Assembly: GCA_938082505.1 (NCBI GenBank)
Contig: CALLLH010000028.1
Coordinates: forward strand, 1-41,788
Direction: 5' to 3'
Origin: an uncultured Flavobacteriales bacterium
GTDB taxonomy: Bacteria; Bacteroidota; Bacteroidia; Flavobacteriales_D; Sanyastnellaceae
Length of the DNA stretch: 41,788 bases
The first letter of the stretch is position 1. Each line of letters begins with the position of its first letter. The translations under genes were made by a program, and so were the position numbers. A model generated the notes under the pieces. It searched no databases. It was not told where the DNA came from and worked only from the letters and a program-made list of their open reading frames with translations. This document shows, piece by piece, positions 8,040-18,131 of the stretch.

Positions 8040-8965
8040 TGGCCAGCCACTACCACGTTCCCGTGCTGTTCGATGCCGCTCTCGATGGGCTGGCCCTGCA
8101 GCCCGCCGGAACGTATGTGGACTGCACCTTCGGAGGCGGAGGCCACAGCCGCGGCATCCTGGAAAACCTCGGAGCCGAAGGGCGGCTGTTTGCGTTTGAC
8201 TGCGACCCCGATGCCGCCCCCAACGTCCCAAAGGATGACCGGTTCACCCTCATTCCCGAGAATTTCCGCTTCGCCTCGAATTTCCTGAAGCTCCAGGGGG
8301 TGGATGCCGTCGACGGGATCCTCGCCGACCTCGGCGTCAGTTCACACCAGTTCGACCAGGCTGAACGCGGATTCAGCACCCGCAGCGATGGCGCCTTGGA
8401 CATGCGCATGGATCCCCGCCTGCCCGAGGGGGCCGGCGCCCTCATCCAGAGGATGGATGAACAGGAACTCACGCGCGTGTTCCGGATTTACGGAGAACTG
8501 CAGCAGCCACACAAGGCTGCACGGGCCCTGAAAAATGCCATCGCCGACAACGGTGCAGAGGGCATCGGGTCCACCGGTCGACTCCAGGACATCCTGGCGC
8601 CATTGGCGCCCCACCAGAAGCGCAATCAATTCCTCGCACAGGCATTTCAAGCCTTGCGCATTGCCGTCAACGACGAATTGGGGGCCCTGTCCGACTTGCT
8701 CAAGGCCAGCCTCAAATTGCTCAAGCCTGAAGGCCGACTGGTGGTCATCAGCTACCACAGCCTGGAGGACCGGATGGTCAAACGGTTCATGCGTGCCGGA
8801 AACCTCGAAGGAGAGATCGCCAAGGATTTCCACGGCCGGTCACTCGCCCCTTTCGACAAGGTCACCGGAAAAGCCATCGTGGCCGATGCCACCGAAATGG
8901 ATCGGAACCCAAGGTCCCGCAGTGCGCGCCTGCGCGTTGCCGCCCGCAACACCCTTGCCGCATGA
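8039..8965 (+). CDS. rsmH: 16S rRNA m4C1402 methyltransferase RsmH (MraW)
   Basis: 308 residues. It N4-methylates C1402 in the decoding centre of 16S rRNA using S-adenosylmethionine. The SAM-binding segment DCTFGGGGHS is near residues 29-38. The family signatures ILADLGVSSHQFD and GFSTRSDGALDMRMD follow near 95-125, and ISYHSLEDRMVK lies near 239-250. Length is normal. It starts inside the mraZ stop codon and its end overlaps the ftsL-like start by four bases, as is usual in dcw clusters. Confidence 0.96.
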   Translation: MASHYHVPVLFDAALDGLALQPAGTYVDCTFGGGGHSRGILENLGAEGRLFAFDCDPDAAPNVPKDDRFTLIPENFRFASNFLKLQGVDAVDGILADLGVSSHQFDQAERGFSTRSDGALDMRMDPRLPEGAGALIQRMDEQELTRVFRIYGELQQPHKAARALKNAIADNGAEGIGSTGRLQDILAPLAPHQKRNQFLAQAFQALRIAVNDELGALSDLLKASLKLLKPEGRLVVISYHSLEDRMVKRFMRAGNLEGEIAKDFHGRSLAPFDKVTGKAIVADATEMDRNPRSRSARLRVAARNTLAA

Positions 8966-9537
8966 GCAGGAAGCCCCGCAATTCCCGCAGCCCACTCAAG
9001 GGTCGAAACGGCAACAAGACCGTCAGCAAGGGCAACCGGCGTCTGACCCCGGAGGAACGGCTCGCCCGCAACATCGTCCAGGAACAACGGACACCAAAAG
9101 TCAAAAAATCCACCCGACGGTCAGCCGGCCACGCCAAGCCCCTCGACCGCTCCTCGAACACCACCCGACAGGCCAACCGCAAGCCCTCCCGGGTCGGCCA
9201 ATGGATGGCCCGCTGCTTCGCGCCGGTGCGCCATTCACTCGCCGGAGAGTGGCTCGGAGGGCCGGAGGTCATTCGCCACCTCCCCTTCATCGGATTCATC
9301 GTCGTCCTGATGCTCGGATACACCTACCTCGAATACCAGTACGAATACGACGAACGCGCGATCAAGGAAGGCCGCAAGGAACTGCGCAACCTCCGCCACC
9401 ACGAGCAGAGCCTGCGCGGACGGTTCGAGTCCCAACTGCAAAGGAGCCGCCTCGATGAGGATATGGCGGACGTCGGCCTGTCGGCTCCGACGGCACCGCC
9501 GACCCAATTGCCCCAAATCCACAACGGAAGGCCATGA
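8962..9537 (+). CDS. ftsL: FtsL-like cell division protein
   Basis: 191 residues. A bitopic inner-membrane protein by position and architecture: one hydrophobic segment (about 107-124, LPFIGFIVVLMLGY) followed by a charged, probably coiled-coil periplasmic part (residues 125-170). FtsL in other bacteria bridges FtsQ/FtsB and FtsW/FtsI. The unusual part is the cytoplasmic N-terminus of roughly 105 residues, extremely rich in Arg, Lys and Ser and predicted to be disordered, far longer than in proteobacterial FtsL. The sequence is poorly conserved, so the assignment rests mainly on location between rsmH and ftsI and on the membrane topology. It overlaps both neighbours by four bases. Confidence 0.8.
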   Translation: MSRKPRNSRSPLKGRNGNKTVSKGNRRLTPEERLARNIVQEQRTPKVKKSTRRSAGHAKPLDRSSNTTRQANRKPSRVGQWMARCFAPVRHSLAGEWLGGPEVIRHLPFIGFIVVLMLGYTYLEYQYEYDERAIKEGRKELRNLRHHEQSLRGRFESQLQRSRLDEDMADVGLSAPTAPPTQLPQIHNGRP

Positions 9538-11675
9538 AGAACAGTTCCCATATCGCCACGCGTGCCTGGGTCCTGTTCGCCCTGTTCGCCCTATTCGGAA
9601 GCGCGATCCTGCTCCGCATCGTCCAGATCCAACTCAATCCCGACCACGAGGACATGAGCGCCATGCTGCCCCAGGTCCGGACCATAGAGCCTGAGCGTGG
9701 ACGCATTCTATCGGCGGATGGCCACTTGCTGGCCGCCTCCGTGCCGCGTTTTGACCTGCACTGGGACCCCACGGTCATCAACACCCAGGAAGAGCGGGCC
9801 GCTTTCGTCCAGGCCCTGCCCGCATTGGGCGAAGCCCTTGCAACGGAATTCGGTCAACGCTCTCCCCAAGCATGGCGGACCTTCCTCTTGGAGGCCCACC
9901 GGACCGGACGCAGCCGCTACGTCCCCATTGCCCGCAACATCGCATGGGACCGCCGACAGGACGTGGAATCGTTCCCTTGGATTGGCGACCGTTCGCGCAA
10001 CAGCTCCGGTTTCATGTTCTCGGAAAAACCCCGCAGGGACAAGCCTTTCTCTCCCCTCGCGAACAGGACAATCGGACTGCACAGACCCGATGGCAACAGC
10101 GTCGGAATCGAAGCCGCCTACAACGAAGCGTTGTCCGGCCAGGCCGGAGAACGGCTGATGAGGCGCATCCACGGCAATTATTGGATCCCGGCCACGGACG
10201 ACTTCATCCGGGCGCCGGAACCGGGATTGGACGTCAGGACCACCATCGATCTCCGCACACAGGATGTCGCCACCGATGCACTCCGCGCCCAGATCACCCG
10301 ACACGCAGCAGAATGGGGATGCGCCGTGGTCCTTGAAGTCGCCACCGGCAACATCGTGGCCATCGCCAACCTCGTCCGCGATCCCCAGACCGGCCAATGT
10401 TCGGAATCCTACAACCACGCCATCGGAACCGCGGTGGAACCGGGATCCACCTTCAAGCTCGCAAGCATGATGGCCCTGCTCGAGTCTGGCCGCATCACGT
10501 TCCAAGACACCCTGGAAACTGGCCATGGCGCCTACACGCCTGCCGCCGGATGCTCACGGATGACCGACACGAGCTTCCCGGACGGTGGCTACGGCCCCCT
10601 CCGCCTGGAAGAAGTATTCGAACACAGCTCGAATGTGGGCACGGCCATGGCCGTGCAGCGTGTCTTTGCAGATGACCCCCAGGCCTGGCTCGATGCCCTT
10701 ACAGAAATCGGCCTGGGAGAACCCCTGGGCATCGCCTTGTCAGGTGAGGGCACCCCTACCCTTCACGCTTCCACCACGGAAAAATCCTGGAGTGCCTGCT
10801 CGCTGACTTCGATGTCCATCGGATACGAAGTCGCGATGACCCCCCTGCAAACAGCGGCATTCTACAACGCCATCGCAGCCGACGGCCGGCTCATCAGGCC
10901 GCGTTTCGCGGACGCCTTGCTCGACGGAGGAACGGTGGTGGAGGTCATCCCATCCGAAGCCATTCGGGAGCGCATCGCAAGCCGTCCGACCATCGAAGCC
11001 CTCAAATCCATGATGGAGCGGGTTTGTGCTCCCGGTGGACACGGCACCGCCGAAGATGTGTTCCGGGACCGTCCCTACCGCGTGGCCGGCAAGACGGGAA
11101 CGGCACGCGCCTCCATTCCCGGAGGGGGCTACAAGGGGCACAGGGCCTCGTTTGCAGGCTACTTCCCGGCTGACAATCCCGCGTATACCATCGCAGTGGT
11201 CGTGCAGCGGCCGAGCGAGGCGGGTTACTATGGTGGCATCGTGGCGGCTCCCGTGTTCAGGGCCATCGCCGACCACCTCTACGGAACGCGCCCTGAACTG
11301 ACTGAAATGGAACGTGGGCCCTTGGCCGAATCCCTCAGGCTGCCGGTCTCCATGAATGGCTCCGCAACGGTCCTGACTTCGCTGTATGCGGAGTTGGGCG
11401 TGCCCTTCACACTGGACACGGCTGGAACCCTCGGTCATTTCCCCTCCCACGTTGCTGCCATCACCGGCGAAGAAGTGGTTCAACTCACACCACGCAGCAT
11501 CGAAGAAGAGGCCATCCCAGACGTGCGCGGCATGTCGCTGCGGGACGCCTTGAGGCTGCTCGAACAGCGCGGTCTCCGCGTGGACATTCAAGGACGCGGC
11601 ACAGTGAGGCGGCAAAGCCTGCCTCCCGGCAGCGAGCCCCGATCCGGTCAAACCATCCTGCTCGAACTCTCATGA
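9534..11675 (+). CDS. ftsI: Division-specific transpeptidase FtsI/PBP3 with PASTA domain
   Basis: 713 residues. A class B penicillin-binding protein that cross-links septal peptidoglycan. It has an N-terminal membrane anchor (about 12-30), a dimerisation/pedestal domain, and a transpeptidase domain with S305-T-F-K308, S365-S-N367 and K520-T-G motifs, all intact. A C-terminal PASTA domain (about 660-713, starting IPDVRGMSLRDALRLLEQRG) follows, a feature known from Bacteroidota and Gram-positive homologues but absent from E. coli FtsI. It overlaps the ftsL-like gene and murE by four bases each, implying coupled translation. Confidence 0.96.
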   Translation: MKNSSHIATRAWVLFALFALFGSAILLRIVQIQLNPDHEDMSAMLPQVRTIEPERGRILSADGHLLAASVPRFDLHWDPTVINTQEERAAFVQALPALGEALATEFGQRSPQAWRTFLLEAHRTGRSRYVPIARNIAWDRRQDVESFPWIGDRSRNSSGFMFSEKPRRDKPFSPLANRTIGLHRPDGNSVGIEAAYNEALSGQAGERLMRRIHGNYWIPATDDFIRAPEPGLDVRTTIDLRTQDVATDALRAQITRHAAEWGCAVVLEVATGNIVAIANLVRDPQTGQCSESYNHAIGTAVEPGSTFKLASMMALLESGRITFQDTLETGHGAYTPAAGCSRMTDTSFPDGGYGPLRLEEVFEHSSNVGTAMAVQRVFADDPQAWLDALTEIGLGEPLGIALSGEGTPTLHASTTEKSWSACSLTSMSIGYEVAMTPLQTAAFYNAIAADGRLIRPRFADALLDGGTVVEVIPSEAIRERIASRPTIEALKSMMERVCAPGGHGTAEDVFRDRPYRVAGKTGTARASIPGGGYKGHRASFAGYFPADNPAYTIAVVVQRPSEAGYYGGIVAAPVFRAIADHLYGTRPELTEMERGPLAESLRLPVSMNGSATVLTSLYAELGVPFTLDTAGTLGHFPSHVAAITGEEVVQLTPRSIEEEAIPDVRGMSLRDALRLLEQRGLRVDIQGRGTVRRQSLPPGSEPRSGQTILLELS

Positions 11676-13168
11676 AGCTGCTCAAGGACATCCTGTATGG
11701 GGCCCGCATCAGCGAAGTCGTCGGGTCCACCAACATCGCCGTGGAATCCGTGGTCGCCGACAGCCGTCAGGTCAAGCCCTTCGGATGCTTCGTCGCCATC
11801 CCGGGAACCACGGTCGACGGACACGACCACATTCCCGCCGCCGTCCGTGCCGGCGCCGCCGCCATCGTCTGTGAACGGATGCCGGATGCGGATGACCGCA
11901 AGGACCACATCGTCTATATCCAGGTCGAGCAAAGCCGCTCGGCGCTGGGCCACATCGCCGCCAATTTCCACAACAACCCGGGCGAACGGCTCAAGATCAT
12001 TGCCATCACCGGCACCAACGGGAAGACCACGGTGGCCACCCTCCTCCACCGTTTGGCCCGCATGTTCGACCGGAAGGCAGGACTGGTCAGCACGGTCGAA
12101 AACCGCATCGTGGACAAGGTGGTCCCCGCTACCCACACCACGCCCGACCCCGTCGGACTGCAACGCCTGTTCGCAGACATGTTGGACGCGGGGTGCACCC
12201 ACTGCTTCATGGAGGCGAGTTCCCATGCCCTGGACCAGCATCGCCTCACCGGCACTCCACTCACCGGTGCGGTCTTCACGAACATCACGCACGACCACCT
12301 CGATTACCATGGCGATTTCAACGCCTACATCGCCGCGAAGAAATCCCTGTTCGACGGACTCCCGGCAACAGCTTTTGCCCTGACCAATGCCGACGCCCGC
12401 CACCACGAAACCATGGTGGCCGGCACCCGTGCGAAGGTGGTCACCTTCGGCACCCGACAGGTGGCGGACCACAAGGCGCGCATCGTGGACAACGGGCTGG
12501 GCGGTCTGCAACTTCACATCGACGGGCAGGACCTCTACACCCGGCTCATCGGCGAATTCAATGCCTCCAACCTCACCGCGGTCTACGCCGTGGCCCGGGA
12601 ACTCGGATGGGACTCCATGGATACGCTGACCCACCTCTCCCTGTTGGACGCCCCTGCCGGCCGCATGCAACAGGTGCGCTCCGGTGACGGCAGCGTGCAC
12701 GCCATTGTGGATTACGCCCACACGCCGGATGCCCTCCGCAAAGTGCTCGAGACGCTGCAGGCCGTGCGTCAATCCGGCAGCATGCCCACCACGGGGCAGG
12801 AGGCGCGCATCCTGAGCGTCGTCGGCTGCGGTGGTGACCGCGACCGCACCAAGCGCCCGATCATGGCCCAGGTGGCCGCAGACATGTCGGATCTGGTCAT
12901 CCTGACTTCCGACAATCCACGCAGCGAGGACCCCGCCTCCATCATCGCCGAGATGCGCCAGGGCCTCGATCCGATCCAAGCCCGAAAGGTCACCGCCAAT
13001 CAGGACCGGGCGGAAGCCATCCGTTCCGCCTGCATCCAAGCGCGGCCGGGTGACGTGGTCCTTGTGGCCGGCAAGGGCCATGAGAAATACCAGGAAATAC
13101 AGGGTGAGCGCCACCCCTTCGATGACGTGGCGGTGCTGACCGAGGCCCTTCAAACCCCAACCCGCTGA
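11672..13168 (+). CDS. murE: UDP-MurNAc-tripeptide synthetase MurE
   Basis: 498 residues. It adds the third amino acid to UDP-MurNAc-L-Ala-D-Glu in the cytoplasm. The ATP loop GTNGKTT begins at residue 114; the N-terminal Mur ligase domain ([11 protein letters not shown]) and the C-terminal domain are present. The DNPR motif at 414-417 (SDNPRSEDP) is the known signature for meso-diaminopimelate as substrate, so the peptidoglycan is predicted to be of the mDAP type. It follows ftsI with a four-base overlap and is separated from mraY by ten bases. Confidence 0.96.
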   Translation: MKLLKDILYGARISEVVGSTNIAVESVVADSRQVKPFGCFVAIPGTTVDGHDHIPAAVRAGAAAIVCERMPDADDRKDHIVYIQVEQSRSALGHIAANFHNNPGERLKIIAITGTNGKTTVATLLHRLARMFDRKAGLVSTVENRIVDKVVPATHTTPDPVGLQRLFADMLDAGCTHCFMEASSHALDQHRLTGTPLTGAVFTNITHDHLDYHGDFNAYIAAKKSLFDGLPATAFALTNADARHHETMVAGTRAKVVTFGTRQVADHKARIVDNGLGGLQLHIDGQDLYTRLIGEFNASNLTAVYAVARELGWDSMDTLTHLSLLDAPAGRMQQVRSGDGSVHAIVDYAHTPDALRKVLETLQAVRQSGSMPTTGQEARILSVVGCGGDRDRTKRPIMAQVAADMSDLVILTSDNPRSEDPASIIAEMRQGLDPIQARKVTANQDRAEAIRSACIQARPGDVVLVAGKGHEKYQEIQGERHPFDDVAVLTEALQTPTR

Positions 13169-13178
13169 AGCTGAGCCG

Positions 13179-14417
13179 ATGCTGTATCATCTATTCGACC
13201 ACCTCCAGCAAACGACGGACATTCCCGGCGTAGGACTGTTCCAGTACATCTCCTTCCGGGCGGCAGCCGCTGCGCTCCTGTCTCTGCTCGTTTCCATCGG
13301 CATCGGACGGCGCATCATCGAATGGCTGCAATTGAAACAAGTCGGTGAAGTCGTCCGGGACCTCGGCCTGGAGGGCCAGATGCAGAAGCAGGGCACCCCG
13401 ACCATGGGCGGCATCATCATCCTGAGTGCCATCCTGGTGCCTACCCTGCTGCTCGCCGACCTGACAAACGTCTACATCCAGTGCATGCTTCTGGTCACGG
13501 TTCTGCTGGGTGGCATCGGATTCATCGACGACTACATCAAGGTGTTCAAGAAGAACAAGGAAGGATTGGCCGGCCGGTTCAAAGTGATCGGACAGGTCGG
13601 GGCCAGCCTCCTCGTCGCCACCATGTTGTTCTGGAATCCACAGGTGAGGGTCAAGGAACTCACCCCTGTCAACTCCGCCGATGCCATTGCACAGCAACTG
13701 GAGGACACCGATGGAGACGGGTGGGTCCGCATTGAACGCCGCTCCCAGAAAACCACCATTCCATTCGTCAAGGACAACGAGTTCAATTACGCCTGGCTCA
13801 CCGACTGGGCGACGGACAGCCCCTGGATGCGCTTCGCCGTATTCGCCCTGGTCGTGACCTTCATCGTGACCGCCGTCTCCAATGGCGCCAACCTCACCGA
13901 CGGAATGGACGGACTGGCGACAGGGACCAGCGCCATCATCGGATTGACCCTGGCCATCCTCGCCTATGTCTCGGGCAACGCTGTATTCTCCGACTATCTG
14001 AACGTGCTGTTCATTCCGGACTCAGGTGAACTCGTGGTGTTCATCTCGGCCTTTGTCGGGGCCTGCATCGGGTTCCTTTGGTACAATGCCTTCCCGGCCC
14101 AGGTGTTCATGGGCGATACCGGCAGCCTGGCCCTGGGCGGCATCATCGCCACATTCGCCATCGCGATCCGCAAAGAGCTGCTGATCCCCGTACTCTGCGG
14201 CATCTTCCTCATAGAGAATTTGAGCGTCGTGCTGCAGGTGGCGTGGTTCCGCCACACCAAGCGCAAGGAGGGCGAAGGGAGGCGCATCTTCAGAATGGCC
14301 CCCCTGCACCACCACTACCAAAAAGGAGGGTTGCCCGAGAGCAAGATCACCGCTCGATTCTGGATTGTCGGCATTCTGCTGGCTGTCATCACCATCGTCA
14401 CCCTCAAGGTCCGCTGA
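13179..14417 (+). CDS. mraY: Phospho-MurNAc-pentapeptide translocase MraY
   Basis: 412 residues, polytopic inner-membrane enzyme that transfers phospho-MurNAc-pentapeptide to undecaprenyl phosphate, making lipid I. Motifs seen are KQGTPTMGG near 68-76, the catalytic aspartate pair in DDYIK (D117, D118), NLTDGMDG at 238-245, and HHHYQKGG near the C-terminus. An additional polar segment near 160-205 between membrane helices makes it longer than E. coli MraY (about 360 residues), as in other Bacteroidota. Its stop overlaps the murD ATG by one base. Confidence 0.96.
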   Translation: MLYHLFDHLQQTTDIPGVGLFQYISFRAAAAALLSLLVSIGIGRRIIEWLQLKQVGEVVRDLGLEGQMQKQGTPTMGGIIILSAILVPTLLLADLTNVYIQCMLLVTVLLGGIGFIDDYIKVFKKNKEGLAGRFKVIGQVGASLLVATMLFWNPQVRVKELTPVNSADAIAQQLEDTDGDGWVRIERRSQKTTIPFVKDNEFNYAWLTDWATDSPWMRFAVFALVVTFIVTAVSNGANLTDGMDGLATGTSAIIGLTLAILAYVSGNAVFSDYLNVLFIPDSGELVVFISAFVGACIGFLWYNAFPAQVFMGDTGSLALGGIIATFAIAIRKELLIPVLCGIFLIENLSVVLQVAWFRHTKRKEGEGRRIFRMAPLHHHYQKGGLPESKITARFWIVGILLAVITIVTLKVR

Positions 14418-15778
14418 TGCACGCTGAAGTCACCATACTCGGTGCCGGCGAAAGCGGCGTGGGGGCCGCCCGACTGTGCGAGACCATCGGCATGTCATGC
14501 CGGGTCAGCGACGCGGGCCAGATCGCCTCCGACCGCAAGGAACAGCTGATGCGTTGCGGGGCAAGCCTGGAAGAGGGAGGGCATGACCGCGCCCTGATCG
14601 AGCGCGCGGACCTCGTGGTGAAATCACCGGGCATTCCTTCGGACGCAGCGCCCCTGCGTTGGGCGCGCGAGGCGGGCATAGAAGTGATCGGTGAGCTCGA
14701 ATTCGCCAGCCGTCACACCGACGCCCGCATCGCAGCCGTCACCGGGACCAACGGCAAGACCACCACAACGGCCCTGCTGCATCACCTGCTCGTTACCGGC
14801 GGCGTGGATGCAGGCTGCGCCGGCAACATCGGGACCAGCTTCGCAGGCGCAGTGGCGGATGCCAAGCGCCGCCCGGAAGGTGACCATGCGGTCTGGGTCG
14901 TCGAAGCTTCCAGCTTCCAGCTCGAGGACACCCTCCATTTCAGGCCCGACATCGCCATCCTCCTCAACATCACGCCGGATCACCTCGACCGCCACGGAAG
15001 CGTCGAACGGTATGCGGATGCCAAATGGAACATCACCGCGCGCCAGACCGGCGAAGACCACCTCATCGTGAACGCCGACGACCCGGGCCTCAGCGCCCTC
15101 AGGGCCCGCCGGAAGACCGATGCCCAACTGCACACCGTGCAGATGGACCCCCCAACGGAAGCCGCCCCCGCCTTGGCAGCACACAGCATTGACAAACAAC
15201 AATTCACCTTCCTCAACCCCCCTTTTACCATGAGCATGCAGGAACTCGCCCTTCAGGGCAAACACAACCTCTACAACTCGATGGCCGCAGGCGTCGCCTC
15301 GCGCATCCTCGAGCTCAACAATGCCGACCTCAGGGCCGGCTTCACCCACTTCCGCAACATGGAGCACCGCATGGAGCACGTGTGCGATGTCAATGGCGTC
15401 TACTTCATCAATGACAGCAAGGCCACCAACGTCAATGCCGCATGGTACGCGCTGGACAGCATGACCACCCCGACCATCTGGGTTGCTGGCGGAGTGGACA
15501 AGGGCAACGACTACACCTCCTTGATTCCATTGGTCGGCGAAAAGGTCCACACGCTCATCTGCCTCGGAAAGGACAACGCCAAACTCAAGAAAACCTTCGC
15601 GACGGCGGTCACCCGCATCCTCGAAGTGGACAGCGCAGAAGACGCTGCCTTGCTCGGCTATGATGTGGCCCAGCCAGGAGACACGGTTCTGCTCTCCCCG
15701 GCTTGCGCAAGTTTCGACTTGTTTTCCTCCTATGAGGAGCGGGGACATCGGTTCAAAGCAGGCGTGCGTTCGCTTTGA
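14417..15778 (+). CDS. murD: UDP-MurNAc-L-alanine:D-glutamate ligase MurD
   Basis: 453 residues. It adds D-glutamate to UDP-MurNAc-L-Ala. The N-terminal nucleotide-binding motif GAGESGVGAA is near residues 8-17, the ATP loop GTNGKTTTT begins at residue 110, and VEASSFQLE and NITPDHLDRHG are typical Mur ligase segments. The start is the ATG overlapping the mraY stop (TGATG). The frame is open further upstream to 14078, but that part overlaps mraY out of frame and has no Mur homology. Confidence 0.96.
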   Translation: MHAEVTILGAGESGVGAARLCETIGMSCRVSDAGQIASDRKEQLMRCGASLEEGGHDRALIERADLVVKSPGIPSDAAPLRWAREAGIEVIGELEFASRHTDARIAAVTGTNGKTTTTALLHHLLVTGGVDAGCAGNIGTSFAGAVADAKRRPEGDHAVWVVEASSFQLEDTLHFRPDIAILLNITPDHLDRHGSVERYADAKWNITARQTGEDHLIVNADDPGLSALRARRKTDAQLHTVQMDPPTEAAPALAAHSIDKQQFTFLNPPFTMSMQELALQGKHNLYNSMAAGVASRILELNNADLRAGFTHFRNMEHRMEHVCDVNGVYFINDSKATNVNAAWYALDSMTTPTIWVAGGVDKGNDYTSLIPLVGEKVHTLICLGKDNAKLKKTFATAVTRILEVDSAEDAALLGYDVAQPGDTVLLSPACASFDLFSSYEERGHRFKAGVRSL

Positions 15779-15780
15779 AC

Positions 15781-16986
15781 ATGCCGAACCGCATCGCTGA
15801 ATTCCTTCACGCCCATCTGCGTGGTGACCGCGCCATCTGGGTGGTGGCCATCCTGCTGGTGTTGACCTCCCTCGTGAGCGTCTACTCGGCAAGTGCCACG
15901 CTGGCCTGGAAGCAGGGCGGAAATTCCGTGGGCATCCTGTTCCGTCACGCCACCTTTCTCATGGTGGGACTCGGCGTGATGTGGGCCTTGCACCGGATGC
16001 GTTTCGCCTGGTTCTCCCGGCTCAGCCAACTGGGCATCCACATCGCCCTTGCCTTGTTGGCGCTGACGGTGCTGGTAGGCTCGGAAATCAACGATGCGCG
16101 GCGTTGGATGGACATCGGCGGGTTCCGCTTCCAGCCGTCCGACATCGCCAAGGTCGCACTCGTGGCCTTCGTCGCCCGGATGCTGGACAAGAACCGACTT
16201 GTCCTGCACGACTTCAACAAGGGCGTCAAGCCCATCGTCGCCTACATCGCCCTGACCTGTGCCCTCATCCTGCCGGCCGACTTCTCGACCGCAGCCATGC
16301 TGGCAGTCGTGTGTTTCCTCATGATGGTCATCGCCGGCGTCACGTGGAAACCGCTCGCCATTACGGCCGGCCTCGGCGCCGGTTCAGGCCTGATTGTGGT
16401 GGCCCTTTCCGCAGTCGCCCCCGGCCTCTTCCCCAGAATGGGCACATGGATAGCCCGGGCTACCGGATTCCTGGGCGGCACCGGAGGATCGGACTCAAGT
16501 CAAATCGACTATGCCCTACAGGCCATCCACCAAGGCGGTCTGCTCCCCCACGGACCGGGCTCCGGATTGAGCCGCAATGCCATGCCCGTGGCATACGCGG
16601 ACATGATCTACGCCTTCATCATCGAGGAATGGGGGGCCTTGCTCGGCGGGCTGGGCCTCGTGTTGCTCTATCTCATCCTGTTTTCCCGTGCCATCCGAAT
16701 CGGAACCCGTTGCCCACGGCATTTCGGCGGCTTGCTGTCCATTGGCCTCGGCCTGATGCTGACCCTGCAAGCGCTCGTGAACATGGGGGTCGCCGTCAGG
16801 CTGCTTCCCATGACGGGACAGCCCCTCCCGTTGGTTTCCATGGGGGGCACCTCGATCATCTTCACTTGCGCGGCCATCGGGATGATCCTGTCCGTAAGCC
16901 GGAGCCTGACCGACCCTGACGCGGCAGCGCCCTTGGAACCGACCGGAAACCACCACGCGCGGCCGCTCGAGCCATCCACACACTGA
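15781..16986 (+). CDS. ftsW: Septal peptidoglycan polymerase FtsW
   Basis: 401 residues, SEDS family inner-membrane protein that polymerises lipid II at the septum with FtsI. Multiple hydrophobic helices are clear, as are family segments: ARRWMDIGGFRFQPSDIAK (about 104-122), a HQGGLLPHGPGSG stretch, and the C-terminal PMTGQPLPLVSMGGTS. The aspartate of the RRWMD/QPSD region and the usual ten-helix layout are consistent with activity. The start is ATG 15781, two bases after the murD stop; a TTG at 15775 overlapping that stop is an alternative. Confidence 0.95.
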   Translation: MPNRIAEFLHAHLRGDRAIWVVAILLVLTSLVSVYSASATLAWKQGGNSVGILFRHATFLMVGLGVMWALHRMRFAWFSRLSQLGIHIALALLALTVLVGSEINDARRWMDIGGFRFQPSDIAKVALVAFVARMLDKNRLVLHDFNKGVKPIVAYIALTCALILPADFSTAAMLAVVCFLMMVIAGVTWKPLAITAGLGAGSGLIVVALSAVAPGLFPRMGTWIARATGFLGGTGGSDSSQIDYALQAIHQGGLLPHGPGSGLSRNAMPVAYADMIYAFIIEEWGALLGGLGLVLLYLILFSRAIRIGTRCPRHFGGLLSIGLGLMLTLQALVNMGVAVRLLPMTGQPLPLVSMGGTSIIFTCAAIGMILSVSRSLTDPDAAAPLEPTGNHHARPLEPSTH

Positions 16987-16991
16987 ATACG

Positions 16992-18131
16992 ATGGCCGAG
17001 GAACCCCTGCGCATCCTGATTTCCGGAGGTGGCACTGGTGGCCACATCCACCCCGCCATGGCCATAGCCGAAGCCGTGCAACGGCGCCATCCCGATGCCG
17101 CCATCGAATTCGTGGGGGCCTTGGGCCGGATGGAAATGGAGCGCATCCCCAAAGCCGGCTACACGATCACTGGGCTGCCCATCACCGGCATCGACCGCAA
17201 GCTGAGCCTGCGCAATCTGGCCTTTCCCTTTCGTTTGCTCCGGTCGCTGATGCTGGCAAGGCGCATCATCAGGCGGTTCAAACCAGACGTGGTCGTCGGT
17301 GTGGGAGGCTTTGCGAGCGGTCCCCTTCTGTGGGCCGCATCCCGTGCACGCATCCCCACCCTCATCCAAGAGCAGAACGGCTATCCAGGCATCACGAACC
17401 GCTTGCTGGCCAAGCGGGTAAACCGCGTGTGTGCCGGTTTTCCAGGCCTCGACCGCTGGTTCCCGGCAGATAAGATCTCAGAGACGGGAAACCCATTGCG
17501 CCGCGGCATCATTGACCGGCTGGGGCAAACAGGAACAGCCCGACAACAGAGCGTCACCGCTGCCCGGGAGCACTTTGGCCTCAGGGAAGACAAACCTGTG
17601 CTCCTCGTACTCGGGGGCAGCTTGGGTGCGGCCTCCATGAACGCCGCCGTGCGCCAACTCCTCGAGTCGGGCCCGCTCGGCAAGAAAGGGTTTCAGATCC
17701 TGTGGCAATGTGGCAAACGGTATGAGGACGAAAACAAAAGCTGGGCGGAAACCCATCGTGAGCCCCGGCTGGTGGTCCGTGGTTTCATCGACAGGATGGA
17801 CCTCGCCTATGATGCGGCTTCCATCATTGCCAGTCGGGCGGGCGCCATGTCCATCGCTGAGCTCGCCCTCGTGGGCAAACCCACTTTGTTGGTCCCCTCT
17901 CCCCATGTCGCGGAAGACCACCAGACCAAGAATGCCCGGTCCGTGGTGGACCGTCAAGGAGCCGTGATGCTCCCCGACAACAAGGTGGTCCGGGACCTTG
18001 AAAAGGAAGTCCGCCAGCTGCTCAACGATGCCGAACGCTGCGCAGCCATGTCCAAGGCGCTCATGTCCACCGCCCGCCCTCAAGCCGCCGAAGCGGTGGC
18101 CGAAGAGGTGATCAAATTGGTTCGGCGATGA
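16992..18131 (+). CDS. murG: Lipid II synthase (GlcNAc transferase) MurG
   Basis: 379 residues. A peripheral inner-membrane GT-B glycosyltransferase that adds GlcNAc to lipid I. The N-terminal GGGTGGHIHPA loop is at residues 12-22, with GVGGFASGP and a EQNGYPG(I)TN segment; the C-terminal half has LGGSLGA and the ISRAGA-like IASRAGAMSIAE donor-binding stretch. Length is somewhat above E. coli MurG (355). It starts five bases after ftsW and overlaps murC by four bases. Confidence 0.96.
   Translation: MAEEPLRILISGGGTGGHIHPAMAIAEAVQRRHPDAAIEFVGALGRMEMERIPKAGYTITGLPITGIDRKLSLRNLAFPFRLLRSLMLARRIIRRFKPDVVVGVGGFASGPLLWAASRARIPTLIQEQNGYPGITNRLLAKRVNRVCAGFPGLDRWFPADKISETGNPLRRGIIDRLGQTGTARQQSVTAAREHFGLREDKPVLLVLGGSLGAASMNAAVRQLLESGPLGKKGFQILWQCGKRYEDENKSWAETHREPRLVVRGFIDRMDLAYDAASIIASRAGAMSIAELALVGKPTLLVPSPHVAEDHQTKNARSVVDRQGAVMLPDNKVVRDLEKEVRQLLNDAERCAAMSKALMSTARPQAAEAVAEEVIKLVRR

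Noticed and set aside
11648..13153. Long open frame (501 codons) antisense to murE
   Set aside because: It mirrors murE in a G+C-rich region, its translation is low-complexity (Gly, His, Val, Asp rich) with no recognisable domain, and murE itself is unambiguous.
14078..14416. Extended N-terminus for murD
   Set aside because: The extra residues are a frame shadow of mraY; the ATG overlapping the mraY stop gives the normal MurD beginning.
14624..15892. Open frame of 422 codons antisense to murD
   Set aside because: Shadow of the real gene; no domain, no start context, and it crosses the murD-ftsW junction.
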